Below, piece after piece: positions 7,589 to 16,435 of a stretch of 64,000 bases of DNA. A model generated the notes under the pieces. The model did not search any database. It was not told where the DNA came from and saw only the letters and a list, made by a program, of their open reading frames with translations. Origin of the DNA: Alsobacter soli (GTDB lineage: Bacteria; Pseudomonadota; Alphaproteobacteria; Rhizobiales; Beijerinckiaceae); assembly GCF_003004785.1 (NCBI RefSeq), contig NZ_PVZS01000021.1, positions 1 through 64,000 of the forward strand, written 5' to 3'. Position numbers and translations under genes: made by a program. Positions within the stretch are counted from its first letter, which is position 1; each line of letters begins with the position of its first letter.

Positions 7589-10120
7589 ATGACACGGGCG
7601 ACCTCCCCCGTAGGACTCAGCGCCGAGGAGGCGGCCGCGCGCCTGCGTCGTGACGGTCCCAACGAGTTGCCTCGCCCCGAGCGGCGAACCCTCCTCCGCA
7701 TCATCCGCGACGTCCTGAGCGAACCCATGCTGGCCCTGCTGGCCGGGGGCGGGCTGGTGTATCTCCTGCTGGGAGACACGGTCGAAGCGCTCGTGCTCAG
7801 CGTGTTCGCGACCCTGTCCATCGTGATCACCATCGTGCAGGAGAGCCGCACCGAAAGGGTGCTCGAGGCTCTTCGCGACCTCACCAGCCCACGTGCCCTG
7901 GTGATCCGGGGCGGGACGCGAACGCGCATCCCGGGGCGGGAGGTGGTGCGCGGCGACCTCATCCTCCTGGCGGAGGGTGACCGCGTGCCGGCGGACGCCC
8001 TGCTGGCGGAGTCGTCCGACCTTCAGGTCGACGAGTCGCTGCTCACGGGCGAATCCGTCCCCGTGCGCAAAAAGACCGGGTCGGGCGAGGAGCCCTTCTC
8101 CAGTCGTCCCGGTGGGGACGACCTGCCGCAAGTGTTCTCGGGATCGCTGGTGGTGCGAGGCTCGGGACTGGCGGAGGTCACGGCCACGGGCGCGGACAGC
8201 GAGATCGGTCGCATCGGCGCCTCCCTGGGCGGCCTGGAGACCGAGGCTCCCCGCCTGCAGACCCAGACGCGGCGCGTGGTGCGGGCCTTCGCCGCCGCCA
8301 GCGCCGCCGTCTGCCTGCTGGTGGTGGCCATCTACGGCGTGGCGCGAGGCAGCTGGCTGGACGGCTTCCTGGCCGGCATCGCCCTCGGCATGTCACTGCT
8401 GCCGGAGGAATTCCCGGTGGTGCTCGCCGTGTTCATGGCGATGGGGGCCTGGCGCATCTCGCGCGCCCGGGTGCTCACCCGACGGGCCGCGGCGATCGAG
8501 TCGCTCGGCGCCGCCACCGTGCTGTGCACGGACAAGACCGGCACGCTCACCGAGAACCGGATGAGCATCGCGGAGATCCGCCTGCCCGACGGCGGCGCGC
8601 ACGCGCCCGCCTCCGCGAACCCGCGGGTGCGAGCGGTGATCGAGACGGGCATGCTGGCGAGCGCCCCGCGCCCGAGCGACCCCATGGAGCTGGCCTTTTT
8701 CAGGCTCGGCGTCGAGCGCGCGGCCCCGGCGGAGCTTGCGCGCTCCTATCCGCTGCGGCCGGACCTCCTCGCGATGACCCAGGTGTGGCGGACCCCCGAC
8801 CGTCCGGAGCAGGTGGCCGCCGCCAAGGGCGCGCCCGAGGCCATCGCCCGCCTGTGCGGGCTCGCGCCCGACCAGGCGCAGGCGGTTGCGGCCGGGGCCG
8901 AGGCCATGGCGGCCGAGGGCCTGCGGGTTCTCGGCGTGGCCCGCGCCGTGAGCCCGAGCGGCCCCTTGCCGGAGAGCCAAACGGGGTTCCGATTCGCATT
9001 CCTGGGCCTCGTCGGCCTGGCGGACCCGCTGCGCCCGGCCGTGCCCGCCGCGGTGGCCGAGTGCCGCGCAGCCGGCATTCGGGTGGTGATGATCACCGGC
9101 GACTACCCGGCCACGGCGCGCACCATCGCCCGGCAGGCCGGCATCGACGGAGACTGCCTCCTCGCGGGGGACGAACTCTCCACCCTCGATGACGCGGCCC
9201 TGCGGGACCGGGCGCGGGCGGCGACGGTCTTCGCCCGCATCATGCCGGAGCAGAAGCTTCGGATCGTTCAGGCCCTCAAGGCCAACGGCGAGGTCGTGGC
9301 CATGACGGGCGACGGCGTGAACGATGCTCCCTCGCTCAAGGCGGCGCATATCGGCATCGCCATGGGCGGACGCGGAACCGACGTCGCGCGGGAGGCGGCC
9401 GCCCTGGTGTTGCTCGACGACGACTTCGGCAGCATCGCCGCCGCCGTGCGGCTTGGGCGGCGAATCTACGACAACCTCCGCAAGGCGATGGGCTTCATCT
9501 TCGCCGTCCACGTGCCGATCGCGGGCCTCACGGTGGCCCCTCTCATGCTTGGATGGCCGCCGCTGTTCGGGCCGGTGCACATCGCCGTGCTGGAGATGGT
9601 GATCGACCCCATCTGCTCCCTCGTTTTCGAGGCCGAGCCGGAGGAAGACGACGTCATGCGCCGGCCGCCGCGTGATCCGGCGGCGCCCCTGTTCACGCCC
9701 GCGTTGATCGGCTGGGGCCTGCTGCAGGGCGGGCTGGCCTTCGTGGCCACCGCCGGCGCGGTCTGGACGGCGTCCGCCAGGGGCATGGGTCCCGACGAAG
9801 TGCGCGCCGTCGCCTTCGTGTCGCTGGTTCTGTCGATCCTGGCGCTCGTGTTCGTGAACCGCTCGTTCTCCGCGTCCCTGCTCAATGCGGTGCGGCGGCC
9901 CAGCGCCGTCCTGCTGGCCGTCCTCGCCGCGACGGCGTCCACCCTGTCGGCCCTGCTGCTCTGGCCGGCCCTGCGATCGCTGTTCCGTTTCGCCCCCCTC
10001 CACCCCGACGACCTCGGCGCCGCCGCGGCGAGCGCCATCGCCCTGCTCCTCGCCCTGGAGGCTCTGAAAAGGGGGTGGAGCCGGGTTGGCGTGGGGAGGG
10101 CTTCGACCATCCGCCCCTAG
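7589..10120 (+). CDS. P-type cation-transporting ATPase (P2-like)
   Basis: An 843-residue inner-membrane ion pump driven by ATP. All P-type landmarks are present: actuator motif LLTGES (Glu155), phosphorylation motif DKTGTLT (Asp315), and hinge motif TGDGVND (residues 573-579), with paired helices before and after. The transmembrane-4 ion motif reads LLPEEFPVV rather than the PEGLP of well-known calcium pumps, and the helix-6 region reads VIDPICSLVFEAEPEED. The ion therefore cannot be assigned; a divalent cation is my guess. No heavy-metal-binding N-terminal domain exists. A GTG at 7559 is an alternative start. It stands alone on its strand. Confidence 0.9.
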   Translation: MTRATSPVGLSAEEAAARLRRDGPNELPRPERRTLLRIIRDVLSEPMLALLAGGGLVYLLLGDTVEALVLSVFATLSIVITIVQESRTERVLEALRDLTSPRALVIRGGTRTRIPGREVVRGDLILLAEGDRVPADALLAESSDLQVDESLLTGESVPVRKKTGSGEEPFSSRPGGDDLPQVFSGSLVVRGSGLAEVTATGADSEIGRIGASLGGLETEAPRLQTQTRRVVRAFAAASAAVCLLVVAIYGVARGSWLDGFLAGIALGMSLLPEEFPVVLAVFMAMGAWRISRARVLTRRAAAIESLGAATVLCTDKTGTLTENRMSIAEIRLPDGGAHAPASANPRVRAVIETGMLASAPRPSDPMELAFFRLGVERAAPAELARSYPLRPDLLAMTQVWRTPDRPEQVAAAKGAPEAIARLCGLAPDQAQAVAAGAEAMAAEGLRVLGVARAVSPSGPLPESQTGFRFAFLGLVGLADPLRPAVPAAVAECRAAGIRVVMITGDYPATARTIARQAGIDGDCLLAGDELSTLDDAALRDRARAATVFARIMPEQKLRIVQALKANGEVVAMTGDGVNDAPSLKAAHIGIAMGGRGTDVAREAAALVLLDDDFGSIAAAVRLGRRIYDNLRKAMGFIFAVHVPIAGLTVAPLMLGWPPLFGPVHIAVLEMVIDPICSLVFEAEPEEDDVMRRPPRDPAAPLFTPALIGWGLLQGGLAFVATAGAVWTASARGMGPDEVRAVAFVSLVLSILALVFVNRSFSASLLNAVRRPSAVLLAVLAATASTLSALLLWPALRSLFRFAPLHPDDLGAAAASAIALLLALEALKRGWSRVGVGRASTIRP

Positions 10121-10266
10121 CGTGAGCGCGGCGGGCGAAGGTGGACCTTCGAACCGACAGCAATACCCAGTCCGGCCGATGTGCGATTCAGCACATGATG
10201 AAGATGACGGATCGATAAGGATCAGAAGGCGGATCGTTGATTCGCCTTACAAATAAGGAACGTTAC

Positions 10267-10620
10267 ATGAAAAAGCTGGTCATTCCTGCCGTCTTGATCT
10301 TTTCATCTTTCGCGATGACATCGGCCTATGCCGCCGAAGCCATGTTTGGTGGCGGGATCAGGATCGACGGCAGCGGAGTACAGCCGTTCGCAGGCGGCTC
10401 CACCGGAAGCAGGGGCGGGTCCGGAGCCGGCATCGGAGCCGGCGGGGGGCTCGGCATCGGCGGCGGACATGGCCTGGCGGCCGGCGCCGGCGCGGGAAGC
10501 TCCGTCTCCTACCTCGGCCCCAGCGCGTCGGCCGGCCTGGGCGCCGGCGCGGGGCTGGGCGGTTCCGGCGGTGGCCTGGCTGCAGCCGGCGGTCTGGCGG
10601 GCGGCCTGCGTCTCCGCTAA
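10267..10620 (+). CDS. Glycine-rich exported protein
   Basis: A 117-residue protein with a Sec signal peptide (MKKLVIPAVLIFSSFAMTSAYA) and a mature part dominated by Gly/Ala/Ser repeats such as GAGAGLGGSGGG. The ATG at 10267 has AAGGAAC upstream. Low-complexity Gly-rich secreted proteins are usually structural or adhesive, but nothing specific can be said. The first 30 bases of the frame upstream of this ATG are AT-richer than the surroundings and probably belong to the leader. It precedes the FecR-domain gene, with a strong hairpin between them. Confidence 0.7.
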   Translation: MKKLVIPAVLIFSSFAMTSAYAAEAMFGGGIRIDGSGVQPFAGGSTGSRGGSGAGIGAGGGLGIGGGHGLAAGAGAGSSVSYLGPSASAGLGAGAGLGGSGGGLAAAGGLAGGLRLR

Positions 10621-10627
10621 TGGGTCG

Positions 10628-10653
10628 GGGGACGGCCTTTCGGGGCCGTCCCC
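10628..10653 (+). terminator. Strong hairpin between glycine-rich gene and FecR gene
   Basis: GGGGACGGCC (10628-10637), six-base loop, GGCCGTCCCC (10644-10653): a perfect ten-base stem starting seven bases after the stop of the glycine-rich gene. No T tract follows, so it is either an imperfect terminator or an mRNA-stabilising or attenuating structure that sets the FecR gene at a lower level. Confidence 0.6.
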
Positions 10654-10673
10654 TCCAGCAACGAGTTCCCCCG

Positions 10674-11471
10674 ATGAAGCGGAGATGGGCGGCAGGATTT
10701 CTGGCCGCGACGATTGCAAGCGCATCCGTTCCCCGGACGAGCCAGGCAGACCAGGGCATCGGAGTGGCGCATGTTCAAGCAACAGCCGTCACGAGCGCCC
10801 TGCCAGGACAGGCGCCTGCGCCGGTTCAGAACAACGACAAGGTTGTTTCCGAGGCGACAATCGAGACGGACGCGCGGGGCCAGGTGGATATCCGCTTTCT
10901 GGACGAGACGCGCCTCACGCTCGGGCCGTCATCGCGGGCCAAGCTCGACCGGTTCGTTTACGCCCCCCGAGGCGGCTTTCTCGACTTCGCCGTGGACGCT
11001 TCCCGGGGCGTCTTCAGTTTCGTCACCGGCCGATCGTCGCACGAAGCCTATCGGCTGAGGACGCCCGTCGCCACGATCGGGGTGCGCGGCACCGCTTTCG
11101 TCTTCCGGGTGCGCGATGGCCAACTGTCCATGGACGTCAGCCAGGGGCGCGTCCTGGTCTGCCCCAACCGCCGAGGCGACTGGAAATGCCAGTCCGTGCC
11201 AGCCGGCCGCGGCGTCCGGGTCACGCCGAAAGGCGCCCGGCTCGGCGGCCTGAATAATCTGGCGCTTCCAATAGGGCGCATCCGAACCCCGGCGCTTCCA
11301 GGCACGGGCCCTTTCCTCTCGCCGCTGCGGAACGGCCTCCCCGCCGGGAGCCTGACCCCTGGGCTGGCGCCCGTGGCGCCCACCTCGCCTTTGGAGCCCG
11401 CCCCCTTGGAACAGCGTCTCCCGTCCATCCAGCCGCCGGTTCGGCTGCCGTCCGGAGGGCTGCTGCGCTAA
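10674..11471 (+). CDS. FecR-domain periplasmic protein
   Basis: A 265-residue exported protein. It starts with a Lys/Arg-led signal peptide ending near TSQA. Residues about 45-160 form a FecR domain: a conserved NDKVVSEATIETDARGQVDIRFLDETRLTLGP-type beta segment and TPVATIGVRGTAFVFRV. The C-terminal third is Pro/Leu-rich low complexity. Unlike FecR proper, it is not next to an ECF sigma factor or TonB receptor but next to a CHASE2 cyclase, a pairing known in many proteobacteria, where the FecR-like protein may serve as the extracytoplasmic partner. The longer frame from 10620 would bury the signal peptide. Confidence 0.8.
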   Translation: MKRRWAAGFLAATIASASVPRTSQADQGIGVAHVQATAVTSALPGQAPAPVQNNDKVVSEATIETDARGQVDIRFLDETRLTLGPSSRAKLDRFVYAPRGGFLDFAVDASRGVFSFVTGRSSHEAYRLRTPVATIGVRGTAFVFRVRDGQLSMDVSQGRVLVCPNRRGDWKCQSVPAGRGVRVTPKGARLGGLNNLALPIGRIRTPALPGTGPFLSPLRNGLPAGSLTPGLAPVAPTSPLEPAPLEQRLPSIQPPVRLPSGGLLR

Positions 11472-11537
11472 GCGGGACGGCAGGGCTCGCACGCACCTCC
11501 ATGTGGGCGAACATCGCTCGAAGCGGCCCTCCAGGGA

Positions 11538-13652
11538 ATGATCACTCCTCCATCTCGGATCTTGGAAAGACGAGCCGACGTGCCCCTTCGTCTTTGGATC
11601 GGACGACTTGCCGACGCTGTGGCCATCGCCGTCCCGCTGGCGATAGGGATCTCCCTCTGCCTCGTGGAACCGCAGCCGCTGAAGGCGGTCCGGGACATTC
11701 TGTTCGACCGCTACCAGCAACTTGCGCCGCGATCATGGGACGCCCAAGCGCCGGTCCAGATTGTGGACATCGACGACGAATCGCTCGCGCGCCTGGGGCA
11801 ATGGCCATGGCCCCGCGATCGAATCGCCAAGCTCATCGCAACGTTGCGGGACGCCGGCGCAGCGACAGTCGTCTTGGACATGCTGCTGGCGGAGCCGGAT
11901 CGCACCTCGCCGGAGCGCGCTCTGAGCGAGCTGCCGCCCCTTCCGGAGCGGGACGCTCTGATCTCCGCCCTGGCCTCACTCGCCCCCTCTCACGACCAAA
12001 CCCTGGCGGACGCCCTGCGCAGCACAGGCGCCGTGGTCGGAACCGTGCTGACCGATGCCTCCTTCCAGAAGCCTCCCGTCTTGTCGGGTCTCGCGATTGC
12101 CGGCGATGATCCCAGGCCATCTCTTCCGGCGTTCAAGGGCGCGATCGCTCCATTGCCGCGGCTCAGCGACGCCGCAAAGGGCGTTGGCGCCCTGAACTGG
12201 ATTCCGGACCGCGACCTGGTGGTCCGCACGGCGCCGCTCGTGTTCAGGGTCGGGACGGTGGTGGTTCCCTCCCTGGGCCTTGAGGCGCTTCGCGTCGCCG
12301 CCGGCGCGCCTTCGATCCTGATCCGATCCTCGAAGGCCGGGGGGCTTCCTGGCCGGGGCGCGGCGGAGATGGATGCGGTTCGTGTCGGCGACCTGACGAT
12401 TCCGACCGAAGCCTCTGGCGCCTTTCGAGTGCGCTATGCGGGCCCCAAGCCGGAGCGGCACTCTCCTGCCTGGCAGGCGCTGTCCGGCGCAGCGGCGCCG
12501 GACCGTTTCCGAGGCAAAATCGTGCTGATCGGATCCACCGCCGCCGCGCTCGCCGACACCCGCGCGACTCCGCTGGACGCAGCGGCTCCGGGGGTCGACA
12601 TCCATGCCGAGATCATCGAGCAAGCCCTGAGCGGAATCAGCCTGCAACGGCCCGACTGGGCGCGCGGCGCAGAGGCGGCCGCATGCCTCCTCCTCGCTCT
12701 GTCGGGATGGCTGTTCGGCCGCCATCTGCGCCCCCTGGGGGGCGCCTTGGGCTCCCTCGCCCTCCCTGTCGCAGCGGCCGCAGGCAGTTGGTTCGCGTTC
12801 AGCGACCTCGGACTGCTGCTGGATCCGACAATTCCTGCAGCCACGGGCGCGCTTGCCTATGGCGCCGTGACCGTGCTGGCCTATCGCAGCACCGAGCACG
12901 CCCGCGCCAGCGTTCGCGAAGCCTTTGGCCGCTACGTTGCGCCTGTCATAGTCGAGCGTCTGGCGCGAGACCCCAGCCGCCTTCGGCTCGGCGGCGAGAA
13001 CCGCGAGATCACCGTTCTATTCGCGGATCTGCGTGGTTTCAGCTCTTTGTCGGAACGCCTGAGCTCAGAGGACGTCGTCCATTTCCTGAACACGTTGCAC
13101 ACCCCGCTGACCCAAGCGGTTCTTGCGAACAGCGGCGCCATCGACAAGTACCTGGGAGACGGGCTGATGGCCATCTTCAACGCCCCGATGGACGACCACC
13201 AGCACGTCCACCACGCCTGTCGGGCGGCTTTGGACATGCAGGCCTGCCTCGAATCCGTCCAAGCGGACCTGCCCGAGCGGATCCGCGCCGCGCTTGAACC
13301 CGGGTCGTTGCAGCTGGGCGTCGGCATCGCCACCGGGAGAGCCAACGTCGGCAACATCGGATCGGCGATGCGCTTCGACTATTCCGCGGTTGGCGACGTC
13401 GTCAATGTGGCGGCGCGGCTAGAGGAATTGACCAAGAGCTTCGGGGTGTCGATCGTGGTCAGCGAAGCAGTGGCGATCGGCGCGGAAGGCGCCTTTCGAT
13501 GTCGTCCTCTTGGCTTCGGCTCGCTCCGAGGACGCGCCGAACGGGTGGCCATTCATGCGCTTGAGGGCGAGGCCCCAGAACGACAGCCTTTACGCGTCGG
13601 ACCTCGCGGTCCCCTCGGGCGGCGTGCAATCTCGGACGGCGCGGACGACTGA
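11538..13652 (+). CDS. CHASE2-domain adenylate/guanylate cyclase (class III)
   Basis: A 704-residue transmembrane signalling enzyme making cAMP or cGMP. Order: one N-terminal helix (about 23-45); a periplasmic CHASE2 domain (about 45-370) with VQIVDIDDESLARLGQWPWPR and FRGKIVLIGSTAA; three closely spaced helices (about 375-455); a catalytic domain (about 470-660). The metal-binding aspartates are visible as FADLRGFSSLSERL (Asp497) and DKYLGDGLMAIF (Asp541), followed by the transition-state block FDYSAVGDVVNVAARLE. The catalytic site is thus intact. AGGGA precedes the ATG. It lies 66 bases after the FecR gene, so the two are probably one transcript and one sensory unit. Confidence 0.92.
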   Translation: MITPPSRILERRADVPLRLWIGRLADAVAIAVPLAIGISLCLVEPQPLKAVRDILFDRYQQLAPRSWDAQAPVQIVDIDDESLARLGQWPWPRDRIAKLIATLRDAGAATVVLDMLLAEPDRTSPERALSELPPLPERDALISALASLAPSHDQTLADALRSTGAVVGTVLTDASFQKPPVLSGLAIAGDDPRPSLPAFKGAIAPLPRLSDAAKGVGALNWIPDRDLVVRTAPLVFRVGTVVVPSLGLEALRVAAGAPSILIRSSKAGGLPGRGAAEMDAVRVGDLTIPTEASGAFRVRYAGPKPERHSPAWQALSGAAAPDRFRGKIVLIGSTAAALADTRATPLDAAAPGVDIHAEIIEQALSGISLQRPDWARGAEAAACLLLALSGWLFGRHLRPLGGALGSLALPVAAAAGSWFAFSDLGLLLDPTIPAATGALAYGAVTVLAYRSTEHARASVREAFGRYVAPVIVERLARDPSRLRLGGENREITVLFADLRGFSSLSERLSSEDVVHFLNTLHTPLTQAVLANSGAIDKYLGDGLMAIFNAPMDDHQHVHHACRAALDMQACLESVQADLPERIRAALEPGSLQLGVGIATGRANVGNIGSAMRFDYSAVGDVVNVAARLEELTKSFGVSIVVSEAVAIGAEGAFRCRPLGFGSLRGRAERVAIHALEGEAPERQPLRVGPRGPLGRRAISDGADD

Positions 13653-14357
13653 CCGCGTCGCAGGCTGCGAAGGGCCACGTGCTGCTCCGCTGCAGCCAGG
13701 CGCCGTTAGGGCGGGCGGGAAGGCGGGCGGCGGAGGTGGGCCAAGAGCTCGAAGACCGGCACGCCCGCAACGAGCCGGTTCTCGACTGCGAGGCGGCGCG
13801 GGATGAGCGGCTCGGCCAAGCTGCCGGCGCCGGGCCGCCAGCGCGGCGCAGGCCCCGCTAACGTTCTTGCCGGCGGCTTGGGGTTAGTCGCCGGCAGGGC
13901 CGGACGAGGGCGCGGCGGCGCTCCCGATCCGTCCCCGCCTGGGCCGATTGAGATCGGCTCGCCCAGCGCCGGCTCGCGCTTCAACGGCGGGCGGCACGGG
14001 CCCGGCGCAAGTTCGCCCGAGGCCGGCGCCAGCAGGGCGGCCCGCGCCGAACCACCCGCTGACTGGCTTGGTTTGTCCCAAGCGACCGCGGGCGCGGCGG
14101 CGGACGCTCCCACGGTCGCGGCGGGGGCGCAGCCGCATTGGCTTCGTTTGGCCGGCGCGGCCCCGGAGCTCGGCGGCCGAGCCGGGGCCTCGCCAGCGAG
14201 ACCGCCGCGGCTCATTATACTCTCCCGATCGCGTCAACCAGTCACGGCGAGACCCGGCGCGCCCGACTGCTCGCCCGGGCGCGCGCCCCGCGGCCCGGGC
14301 GTGCCCGGCGGGCCAGCTCGACGCCCGGCCGCGCGACCCGGCGTCCCGTTCAGTTGC
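13653..14357. other. GC-rich decayed region, no intact gene
   Basis: No frame in this stretch looks like a conserved protein; the long frames are Arg/Pro/Ala-rich artefacts of base composition. On the minus strand between about 14170 and 13981 one frame reads NEANAAAPPPRPWERPPP, then LGTNQASQRVV, ending in a stop at 13981. This resembles the low-complexity tails I associate with the SRQIAANRAN family (the neighbouring pseudogene), so the stretch is probably its decayed tail and flanks. This last point is recall plus inference. Confidence 0.4.
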
Positions 14358-14773
14358 TCAGGACGGCCCAGGACGAGGTCCCCGCTGGCGGAGCTGCGCC
14401 AGCGCAACCGCTTCGGCTGCGCGGGCGCGTCGCGCGCGATGGGCGTAACGGTCGAGCGTGAGGGCCAGCTTAAGGTCCGCGTCCGGCGCGGCTAGCACGC
14501 GCGCCAGCGCAGTTTTGCAAGCTCGGGTCAGGTCGAGCCAGGCGGCGAGCCTGCGCGCCGCGACGCGGACGGGCGCCGGCGCGCCGGGGCCGGCCAGGGC
14601 GGCGGCGAGAGCCTGCTGATCGGCGCTCGCCGGGTCGGTGGCGGCGAGTTGCAGGGCGCACAGGCCGTGCTTGAGGGCGTTGCGCCGCGCCCGCGCCTTG
14701 CCCTCGGCCGTGCGCGGCCCGATGCTGCGCTGCGCATTGCCCGATTGGCGGCGATCTGCCGGGCGCTCGCCAT
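14358..14773 (-). pseudogene. Frameshifted SRQIAANRAN-family hypothetical gene
   Basis: Reading from the ATG at 14773, the frame starts ASARQIAANRA and then, after one missing base (an A is lost within the codons for A-N-A, near 14720), continues in another frame as IGPRTAEGKARARRNALKHGL, LAAWLDLTRACKTALARVL and LALTLDRYAHRARRARAAEA, to a TGA at 14358. The composite matches a short, unnamed family widespread in Methylobacterium-like and other Hyphomicrobiales genomes. With the frameshift neither part makes a whole protein. Function of the family is unknown; copies often sit in variable regions. Confidence 0.65.
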
Positions 14774-14851
14774 CTCACGCTCCACGCGCATGCCGGCCCG
14801 CGGCCCACGGGGCGGCTGCGGTGGGGGCGGCGCAGGGCCCAGAGCCAGCGG

Positions 14852-16430
14852 TCCTTGCCGTGGCGTTACATCGTGTCGGCCGGCAACCAGGCCGTGCTCG
14901 GCATCGAGGACTACATTCACGGCTTCCTGGCCGACCCCGAGGTCAAGGTGATCGGCGTGTTCCTGGAAGGCCTGCGCGACGCGCCGGCCTTCCACGAGGC
15001 AGCGCTCGCCGCGGCGGAGCGGGGCGTGCCGGTTGTCGTGCTCAAGGGGGGCGTGACGGCCGTGGGCGCCCGCCTCGCCATGAGCCACACCAGTTCGCTG
15101 GCTGGCGCCGACGCTTTCTACGACGCCCTGTTCCGGCGTGTCGGCGTGATCCGCTGCGCCACCCTGCCGGAGTTTGAGGAGACTCTAAAGCTCGTCGCCG
15201 TCTGGGGCGCGAAGCCGGGCCGGCGGCTGGTCGCCTTCTCCTCGTCAGGAGGCGACTCCAGAATGGCGGCGGACTTCGCTACCCAGGCGGGCCTCGAACT
15301 GCCGCAGCCCACGGCGGAGCAGACCGCCGCTGTACTTTCGGAGCTTCCGCCCTATGGCCAGGTCTCGAACCCGCTCGATTTCACCGCCGTGATGTGGGGC
15401 GCGCGCGAGCCGCTGGCGCGCGCCTTCACGGCTCTTATGCGCGAAGGCGCCGACAAGGCCGTGCTCGTGGTCGATCACCCGCAGCAGGCGGAAGGCGTCA
15501 GCCCCGCCGTGGAGGCCATGATCCAGGCGCCGGAACAGGCCTCGGAGACGACCGGCGTCCCCGGCGCTGTCTCCAGCGTCAATCCGGAATCCATCCCGCC
15601 CGCCATGCGCGCGCGCTGATGCGGGCCGGGCTGGCGCCCCTGCAGGGGCTGCACGACGCCATGCGGGCCATCAACGGCGCGGCGGTCCACGCCGAATGGC
15701 GCGCCAGCCTCGCGTCGCGCGGCCGCCCGGCCCCGCTGGCCGGGGTCGGCCCGCTCGAGGAGCGGACCGGCCGCTTCCGGGACGAGGCTCAGGGCAAGGC
15801 GGCGCTGGCCGCCCACGGCCTGCGCACGCCGGAGGGCCGCGTCGTTGGGTTATCAGAGGTGGCCGCCGCTGCCCGGGGCCTCGGCGGGCTGGTGGTGGTC
15901 AAAGGCTTGCACGAGAAGCTGGCGCACAAGACCGAGGCTGGCGCCATGGCGCTCGGGCTGGAGACGGCCCAAGCCGCGCAGGACGCGGCCCGGCGCATGG
16001 TCGGGACGGTTGCGACGCGTGATCCCTCCATCCGGCTCGAGCGCTTCCTGGTCGAGCGCATGCTGCCGCACCCGGTTTTGGAGACGCTCGTCGGGATCCA
16101 GCGCGATCCGCAATTCGGCCTCACCCTCACGATCGGGGTCGGGGGTGTGCTGGTGGAGCTTATCGGCGAGGTCACGACGCTGCTGCTGCCGGCCGGACGC
16201 GACGACATTGTCGCGGCGCTGACACGCGGCGCCTTAGGTCGTCTTATGCAAGGCTACCGTGGGCGGCCCGCGGGCGATCTCGAAGCCGCCGCATCCGCGG
16301 TGGAAGCCATTGCGGGCTACGCCGTCGCGCAGGGCGACTAACTGATCGAGCTCGACGTGAACCCCTTGATGGTGATGCCCGCCGGCGAAGGCGCCGTGCT
16401 GCCGATGCGCTGGTCCGGGTCGCCGGGGGG
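14852..16430 (+). pseudogene. Broken NDP-forming acyl-CoA synthetase (acetate-CoA ligase family)
   Basis: Fragments of a protein with a ligase domain (YIVSAGNQAVLGIEDYIHGF, the phosphohistidine loop region SHTSSLAGAD, and FSSSGGDSRMAADFA) and an ATP-grasp domain (VVVKGLHEKLAHKTEAGAM, GVGGVLVELIGEV). The N-terminal CoA-binding domain is missing. A frameshift at about 15611-15620, in a CGCGCGCG run, ends frame one after PPAMRAR and frame two resumes with LMRAGLAPLQG. A TAA at 16339-16341 interrupts AQGD/LIELDVNPLMV, and a further shift near 16395 breaks the last codons (ADALVRVA lies in another frame). At least four lesions, so it is dead. It preceded the decarboxylase-like remnant in the original operon. 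Confidence 0.85.
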
Positions 16431-16435
16431 CGCGC

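Noticed and set aside
8393-10003. 536-codon minus-strand frame opposite the P-type ATPase
   Set aside because: Gly/Arg/His-rich without conserved blocks; the ATPase motifs account for the region.
13803-14495. 230-codon frame in the GC-rich gap after the cyclase gene
   Set aside because: Gly/Ala/Arg/Pro low complexity, no ribosome site, overlaps the SRQIAANRAN remnant on the other strand.
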